Shown: positions 57,348 to 64,000 of the stretch, one piece after another
How positions within the stretch are numbered: position 1 is the first letter of the stretch
How the letters are laid out: each line of letters begins with the position of its first letter
Assembly (NCBI RefSeq): GCF_024323335.1
Contig: NC_066585.1
Coordinates: forward strand, 341,125,346 to 341,189,345
Reading direction: 5' to 3'
Source of the DNA: Lathyrus oleraceus
Taxonomy: Eukaryota > Streptophyta > Magnoliopsida > Fabales > Fabaceae
DNA: 64,000 nt
Made by a program: the position numbers and the translations under genes
The notes under the pieces: model-generated
What the model saw: the letters and a program-made list of their open reading frames with translations, nothing else
The model's database searches: none
Told to the model about the DNA's origin: nothing

Positions 57348-58596
57348 TTGATTTCTAAACCCATTGAACATAATGACCCAACACCATCTCCCAATTTTGA
57401 ATTCCCTGTATTTGAGGCAGAGGAAGATGATGTTGAAGAGATTCCTGATGAGATTACCCGCCTACTTGAGCATGAAGAGAAGATCATTCAGCCACATCTT
57501 GAGAATCTGGAAACAGTCAACTTGGGGTCTGAAGATTGTGTGCGAGAGGTAAAGATTGGGGCACTTCTGGAAGAATCTGTTAAGAAGGGGTTGATTAAGT
57601 TGCTACGAGAATATGTTGACGTCTTTGCCTGGTCATATGAAGACATGCCTGGTCTAGATACTGATATTGTGCAACATTTCCTACCTCTAAAGCCTGAGTG
57701 CATGCCTGTAAAGCAGAAGCTCAGAAGAACTCACCCTGATATGGCAGTGAAGATCAAAGAGGAAGTTTAGAAGCAAATCGATGCGGGGTTTCTGGTGACT
57801 TCTATATATCCTCAATGGGTGGCCAATATTGTGCGCGTGCCTAAGAGAGATGGAAAAGTCCGGATGTGTGTAGACTATAGAGACTTGAATAAAGCTAGTC
57901 CGAAAGATGATTTCCCTCTACCACATATTGATATGTTGGTAGATAATACAACTAAATTCAAAGTCTTCTCGTTTATGGACGGATTTTCTGGATATAATCA
58001 GATTAAAATGGCACCCGAGGATATGGAGAAGACAACATTCATCACACCTTGGGGAACATTCTGTTATCGAGTGATGCCCTTCGGTTTGAAGAACGCCGGA
58101 GCCACGTATCAACGAGCTATGACTACCTTATTCCAGGACATGATGCATAAGGAGATTGAGGTGTACGTTGATAATATGATCGCTAAGTCAAGATCGGAGG
58201 TTGTACTCCCAGTAGAGGTGGAGATCCCATCAATGAGAGTCTTGATGGAGGCCAAGATTGACTGATGCTGAATGGGTTCAGAGTCGTTATGACCAGCTGA
58301 ACTTGATAGAAGAAAAGAGATTGACTGCCATGTGCCACGGTCAATTATATCAGAAGAGGATGAAGAAAGCTTTTGATAAGAAGGTCAAGCCTCGTGTGTT
58401 CCGAGAAGGTGACCTTGTGCTCAAGAAAGTTTTGTCTTTCGCGCCCGATTCCAGGGGCAAGTGGACTCCGAACTATGAGGGTCCGTATGTTTTTAAGAGA
58501 GCCTTTCCAGGTGGTGCTTTGATACTTACAACTATGGATGGGGAGGATTTCACTCGTCCTGTGAATTCAGATGCAGTCAAGAAATACTTCGCCTAA
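57348..58596 (+). pseudogene. pol remnant, element 2: partial RT fused to integrase tail
   Basis: The pre-RT segment (ETVNLGSEDCVREVKIGALL; FAWSYEDMPGLD) leads to a TAG at 57768. RT follows (RMCVDYRDLNKASPKDDFPL, FMDGFSGYNQI, YRVMPFGLKNAGATYQRAM) and ends with YVDNMIAKSRS, where the catalytic YVDD has become YVDN. At about 58195 the frame runs straight into integrase C-terminal sequence (LPVEVEIPSMRVLMEA). After a frameshift near 58260 it continues (FREGDLVLKKVLSF, GPYVFKRAFPGGALILTTMD) to KKYFA. The RT thumb, both RNase H domains and the integrase core are deleted. Confidence 0.86.
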
Positions 58597-58627
58597 AAAA
58601 AACAATAAAAAAAAATTGAATAGCTCG

Positions 58628-58787
58628 CTAAGTTGAAAACCCGAAAGGGCGGCTTAGGCAAAAATGAGCGTCTCGGTGGATTGAAAACCCGAAAGGGCGG
58701 TCCAGGAAAAAGTTAGAGACACAAAAAATATATAATAATGATATATGTATCCCGCTAGATTGAGTACCTCATTCTGGGGCAATCTAG
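58628..58787 (+). other. post-pol hairpin cluster, element 2 (three stems)
   Basis: Stems: CTAAG/CTTAG (58628-58657) with inner CCC-GAAA-GGG, TGGAT/GTCCA (58677-58704) with the same inner hairpin, and CTAGATTG/CAATCTAG (58755-58787) with inner CCTC/GGGG. Each is followed by an A-rich run. It starts 32 bases after the pol stop. Confidence 0.68.
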
Positions 58788-60437
58788 GCAAAAAATAGGG
58801 ATTTGGCAAGTAACTGCATCCTGACAAGACCTTGTTCTACAACTGTCGTCCGTCAGAGATCCTTGCTCATTATCAGCCAAAGCTTCAAATACATCGGATT
58901 CAGAATTGGTGGAGAAATGGTCATTATGTTTAATGTAGCCCTTTTCCAATATATATCACCAATTTCAAATTTGTAAAGATCTATGGAGTCTTGCCATTCG
59001 CAGACTACCATTCCATCAAATAAATTTGAGCCTTTTATCAATTATTGGCACTCTTATCTGTTTCTATTCAACAAATGTTTTGCATGTTTTGATTAAGAAA
59101 ATATCATTATTTTAAACGATCAAATTTTTTATAATTTGTTTTTAAACAAAGTGAACATTCACAATGACGAAAGGATACTTAGGAGATCCTCAGTGCTCTC
59201 CCAAGGGTGGTACGATCCCCAACAGGGTAAGATTTTTGTCCATATTCCTGGCATGACTGTATCTCCTCCCTCCGGAACCCCTTGTGGTTTATCCTACCAA
59301 GTGGATTGCTTGTTGAGAGTCACCTCTCTTCCCTTCAGCAGAGTAGCAATCTTTCTTCCTCAGCAGCTTGGATCTCTTTGGGTAAGAGCGGTATTTGGTG
59401 GTTGATCCCGATAAATCCTTTATCTCCTCGGATAGATTCCCCAGTAGAGTTGTTGGTGTGGTGGACCTTGTCTGTGATAACTCTCGTCCCCAGCTGGAAT
59501 GATTGATGATTAATCCCTTGCAGAGTTCTTTGCTTCCTGGTATCTCTGATCCCCAACAGATTGGATACTCTCCGGTGAACTTGGCTTTCTCTCTTGAGAT
59601 GTAGTACCGGGTGGTTGATTCCTGGACCTGGTTGTGTTAGATATGTCTGTCTGTCAGCATACATCATACATAAACCACGCATATTCATGCATAATTATAA
59701 CATTCAGATATTCATGTTGCATTCTTTGCCATATACCGTTGTTTATTGTCTCCTGCTATTTGGTGATATACTTCCCCAAGCAGACGTGTGTGTCTGATCT
59801 CTCCATATAGAGTCAGCTCCATAAGCAGAAAGCGTCTATCCTTTCTTCCATATTCCCCACCGGGTTATATCCTCGTGGATGTTGATTGTTTTTGTTCCTT
59901 TCCAACACATATACTGGGATGGTTTTCCCCATTGAGTTATATCCTCACCGGGACAAGTCTTGATTTGGTGTGCCTATCTAGTTTGATCCTAGATCGGTCT
60001 CTTGAGACTCTTTTCCTGTTTCCCCGTGGTAAATGAATAATCGCTCAATAATTAGTAATTATTATCCCGACGGAGTCTGTGGTTCTCTACCCTCATACCG
60101 GTAGTTGTAAGTCATATTTCTGTGGTCTACTACCCAGTAACCGGTAGTTGTAAATCCCATTTTATCCCCGTGCAGAGTTAAACATTGATTGTTGTTCATC
60201 CTAACCGATGACGGGTACTCTCTTTTGTGGTTCTCTACCCTCATACCGGTAGATGTAATTCCCTCCTTGTTGGTTATCTTTATACAAAATTCGATATTGA
60301 CATTCCTTAATTTTTTAGTATACCACCCAGTAACCGGTGATATATATCTTGGATAATTGCTCTAATTACGCAATTTATCCCCAGCGGGTCATCTCTCGTC
60401 TATCTTGTTGTTGTTAGTAACGATTGTTCCTCTCTTG
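58788..60437 (+). other. 3' untranslated region of element 2, first part
   Basis: Non-coding. Early blocks carry CCCCAGCA and CCCCAAC motifs. From 60087 stem-loops appear: CTACC/GGTAG (60087-60104, loop CTCATACC), ACTACC/GGTAGT (60129-60148, loop CAGTAACC) and CACC/GGTG (60324-60339, same loop). Confidence 0.6.
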
Positions 60438-61640
60438 AATTGGTCATCATTATATACCTAGTTTCGATATCCCGATGCCTTTTCTTTTCGGTCGATTTAT
60501 CCTTTATTAACCCAGTAACCGGTTGTGGATAATCGTCCATGCGAGTATATTATCTACGTTCTGACGGTAATAGATAGTATATCTCATGCACTCTTTGGTC
60601 GAAGCCTTTTGTTCTTCCCCAGTTGAGTAAGATTCGTACCCCCTTTTCGGAGTCGAATGTCCATCCCATAATCAAGTTTGCTTTTTGCCCTCTTTTTGGA
60701 TGATGAGTGTTTTGGGAATATTCCCAAATTCACGCCCTGAATTGGTCATCATTATATACCTAGTTTCGGTATCCCGATGCCTTTTCTTTTCGATCGATTT
60801 ATCCTTTATTAACCCAGTAACCGGTTGTGGATAATCGTCCATGCGAGTATATTATCTACGTTCTAACGATAATAGATAGTATATCTCATGCACTCTTTGG
60901 TCGAAGCCTTTTGTTCTTCCCCAGTTGAGTAAGATTCGTACCCCCTTTTCGGAGTCGAATGTCCATCCCATAATCAAGTTTGCTTTTTGCCCTCTTTTTG
61001 GATGATGAGTGTTTTGGGAATATTCCCAAATTCACGCCCTGAATTGGTCATCATTATATACCTAGTTTCGGTATCCCGATGCCTTTTCTTTTCGGTCGAT
61101 TTATCCTTTATTAACCCAGTAACCGGTTGTGGATAATCGTCCATGCGAGTATATTATCTACGTTCTGACGGTAATAGATAGTATATCTCATGCACTCTTT
61201 GGTCGAAGCCTTTTGTTCTTCCCCAGTTGAGTAAGATTCGTACCCCCTTTTCGGAGTCGAATGTCCATCCTATCATCAAGTTTTCTTTTTGCCCTCTTTT
61301 TGGATGATGAGTGTTTTGGGAATATTCCCCAATTCACGCCTTGATTGGTCATCATTATATACCTAGTTTCGGTATCCCGATGCCTTTTCTTTTCGGTCTA
61401 TTTATCCTTTATTAACCCAGTAACCGGTTGTGGATAATCGTCCATGCGAGTATATTATCTACGTTCTGACGGTAATAGATAGTATATCTTATGCACTCTT
61501 TGGTCGAAGCTTTTGTTCTTCCCCAGTCGAGTAAGATTCGTACCCCCTTTACGAAGTCGAATATCCATCCTATCATCGAGTTTGCTTTTAGCCCTCTTTT
61601 GGATGATGAGTGTTTTGGGAATATTCCCCAATTCACGCCT
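60438..61640 (+). repeat. 302-bp tandem repeat, four copies
   Basis: The marker TGGTCATCATTATATACC recurs at 60441, 60743, 61045 and 61346, and a diverged fifth boundary is at 61645, giving periods of 302, 302, 301 and 299 bp. Copies differ by few substitutions. Each includes AACC-CAGTAACC-GGTT (for example 60510-60525). Ogre 3' regions are known sources of satellite repeats. Confidence 0.92.
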
Positions 61641-62403
61641 TAGTTGGTCACCTATTATATGCCCAGTAACCGGTATCCCTGGTGTTCCCACCTCTCTGCT
61701 CCCTATTATGACTTTTTGTCCTCTGTGGAGTCAGATTTTCCTGAGTTGAGATATACCTTTTTAGGTCTTCCTCAGATGATTTGGTTGATTGATATCTCTC
61801 ACCCTTATACCGGTCTTAGATATTCATTCTTCCCGAGCATGTTGTATCTCACCCTCATACCGGCGATCAGATCACCTGTCTTCTTGAGCTTATTACCCAG
61901 TAACCGGTAATACCTCGTCCCGCTGCTTCCCCAGGAGTGTCCTTTTAGGCATCCCCAGCGAAGTCCCTTAGTGGATTGTTTTCATCCAGATTTTTATCCG
62001 AAGTACCCGTTGTGGATAGTTTTTGCTGTATTGGCATATTCCCCAATACATGCACCTTTGAGTCAGCTCGGGTCTTTCCATTGGATATTTTCCCTTTGGA
62101 ATTCTGTTCCCCAAGCGTTGAGTCGTGACCTGCTCACGCATTTTATTCCCTCTCCTATCCCCATAAGAGTCCCTAGAGTCTCTGTCCCATTGAGTGTATT
62201 TCTCATATGGATTGTCAGTTTCTCCGGATGTCTTTTCTTCTTTGTGGACACATATCCCCACAGAGTTCGTACTATTTGCATACATACATCTGCATCATGA
62301 GGTCTCTTAGGGACCAAAATTTGTCTCTTTGTTATTATTTAAGCCCATTATACCTCGTCGAGACGAAGATTTTAACCTTCACTTCTCCGGCTAGAATGAC
62401 CTT
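61641..62403 (+). other. 3' untranslated region of element 2, last part
   Basis: Non-coding, with further stems: ATGCC/GGTAT (61659-61676) and TATTACC/GGTAATA (61891-61912), both with loop CAGTAACC. ORF-like stretches on either strand here are chance frames. Confidence 0.6.
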
Positions 62404-62416
62404 AAATAGGGGCATC
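62404..62416 (+). other. polypurine tract of element 2
   Basis: AAATAGGGGCATC immediately precedes TGTAAGACCCC at 62417. Confidence 0.8.
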
Positions 62417-64000
62417 TGTAAGACCCCAATTTTGACCCTAAGATCCCTCATGGCATCATAACATTGCATTTGCATAGCCTCAAGGATCATGAGCATCTTG
62501 GTTCCCTTTGCCTTTGGGTGGGACTCCTTGTGATTGGTTTGAGATCACCAAGCATGCTTGAATTATACATCATTGTTTCTCTTACTTTTGTTTACTAAAA
62601 AAAAAAAACGAAAAAAAAAGAAAAAAAAGAAAATAAATAAATAAATAAATAAAATATAACAAAAATTTTTTTTGGACTTGGGCCTCTCTCATTTGAGCCC
62701 ACAGGTCCACAAAAACAAGGTTATAAATTCAGAGTTTCAGTGAAACAAAAGGACACGCCATTCCTATTACCCTGGCAGGAAAAAGAAAGTGAGAGAAGAG
62801 CTAACAGAGTTCAGAGCAACCTCCAGAGGCTGAAGGGAACTCATCGGCAAAGAACCAATTCCCTCTCATATAAACCCTCAGATTGCTCTGCAAACCTCAC
62901 TGGTGCAACTCAATTTCAATCGATCCTCCCCAATCAGGTATCCCCTATTTCCACTACTTTATACTTTCAACCTGCCATTTTTTGATACCCTTTTAATGTA
63001 TGTGTTTGACAAGAGGTTTAGGCCTTCTGCCCTTGGTTGCTTTTTGTGAGCTTTTTTGTGAATTTTAATGGCATGATTCAGGTGGTTACATTTTGATTTG
63101 GGGGCAACTCTTGATTACCCTATCTTGTTTCTCTAACCTGTTTGTTGAGTTTTTTTGTGAGGGCTCACATGACTCTTGCAGAGATGGCCTGGTGTTCCAC
63201 TTTATTTGTGGGATACCCCCCTGGAGGTTTATTCCGATTACCTGTGCTTAATGGCTTGAGATATTTGTTTGTGACTGCTTATTCCAAAGGATGGGAGCTA
63301 CTTGGATCATCAATATGATCTCAAGAGGGGAACTCCTAATATGGTTTTATTTTCTTTTCCCTTATCTCTTGTATGTTTAGGAATTTAACCCTTTTTTTCC
63401 CCATTCTAACCCAAGCCAAAACTTTTTGTGCAAACAATAACTTTTGTTTTCAACATTAGAAACCTAAGCCTTATGCTTTTGATTTTCAAAACTTATTTTT
63501 CATAACAATTATTCTGAATTGAACCTTTTAATTCACTTTAACCATATTTTTGTAAATACTTTTAATTGGTAAATATAACCCATTCAAATACATTTTGTGG
63601 TTTCAATGACCACCTTCTTAATCAAACCCTTTTTTTCATAACCATTAGCTATTAGGTTTGAATTATCCTTGAGGTAGATATAATACTCACCTTTATCCTT
63701 AGTGATGGACAATGAGTCTTCCATGCTTATTATAGGGTTAACCCCTCACTAGGATGTTGAAGCTATCCTCACATGGTGGATTTGTGGTTTTAGGTTGAGT
63801 TTTCTCCCTTTGATAGCAAAAGACCTTAAGGTTTTTGGACCAATCAATTCACCAACTTTTTTTTTGAATTTTTTTACCCCGAACTACGAGGTTTTGATCC
63901 TAATTTTTTTTAAGATGGTACGTAGGCAATGGGTTCATCCATTCAAACACAAAATGTAAATAAATTTGTATATTCTTTTCTCATCCCTTCAATCATGTTT
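62417..64000 (+). repeat. 3' LTR of Ogre-like element 2, cut by window edge
   Basis: It matches 49276 to about 50850 with scattered substitutions and small poly-A length changes. The remaining ~275 bp and the 3' target duplication lie outside the window. Confidence 0.92.

Larger units (their letters stand above)
49276..64000 (+). mobile_element. Ogre-like element 2 (+), pol-deleted, continuing past the window
   Basis: The 5' LTR (49276-51135) is followed by the PBS, leader, ORF1, gag, protease, intron, truncated RT, integrase tail, hairpin cluster, repeat-rich 3' region, polypurine tract and 3' LTR (62417 to the edge). The LTRs are very similar, with only scattered substitutions and small indels by eye, so it is fairly young. 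It inserted into the minus element's integrase; GATAC (49271-49275) is the expected 5' target duplication. RNase H domains and the integrase core are missing. Confidence 0.9.

Overview
This window is nuclear DNA of a flowering plant, most likely a legume with a large retrotransposon-rich genome (Fabeae/vicioid type). The evidence is: (i) Ogre-type Ty3/gypsy elements with the tRNA-Arg-type primer binding site TGGCGACTCTGCTGGGGA, an extra ORF before gag, a gap resembling the Ogre intron between protease and RT, and two RNase H domains; (ii) AT-rich intergenic DNA; (iii) one intronless EXORDIUM-like gene. No bacterial-type genes, operons, tRNA genes or CRISPR arrays were seen. The genus is inference.

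Layout. 1-3682: decayed Ty1/copia element lacking its RT domain, with its 3' LTR cut by the next insertion. 3683-15585: Ogre-like element 1 (+), two LTRs, gag/protease remnants, pol lacking RT and the integrase core, and a long 3' region. 15586-23680: nested LTRs, where an old minus-strand LTR was split by a minus-strand Ogre-type solo LTR (duplication CATGT), itself split by a copia solo LTR (duplication GACTC). 23681-28126: the only host-gene island, with the EXORDIUM-like gene at 26167-27216. 28127-41370: a decayed minus-strand gene resembling a plant-mobile-domain transposon protein, split by a young complete Ty3/gypsy chromovirus (28686-37343, minus, duplication TGTGA) and by an Ogre-type solo LTR (38005-40996, minus). 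42120-49275: 3' half of a minus-strand Ogre-like element. 49276-64000: Ogre-like element 2 (+), inserted in the integrase of the previous element; its 3' LTR runs off the window.

Only the chromovirus looks coding-competent. All three long elements other than the chromovirus are pol-deleted or partly outside the window, so any recent movement would have needed enzymes from elsewhere. Element 2 keeps an intact ORF1 while its gag, protease and pol are broken.

The most interesting signal is not protein. The Ogre-like RNAs would carry several sets of short stem-loops whose stems differ between copies but stay paired: a post-pol hairpin cluster in all three elements; a run of roughly 30 hairpins with a 5-bp stem and a 7-nt AGCC(A/C/T)GA-type loop in element 1; a run with loop CAGTAACC in element 2 and the minus-strand relative; a triple-hairpin module near the LTR 3' end; and a long leader stem-loop before the coding region. 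Separately, several LTR families carry clusters of different 10-14 bp palindromes, several of them just upstream of the LTR TATA box, and the chromovirus carries a captured Cassandra (5S-rRNA-like) LTR between two methionine-tRNA primer sites.
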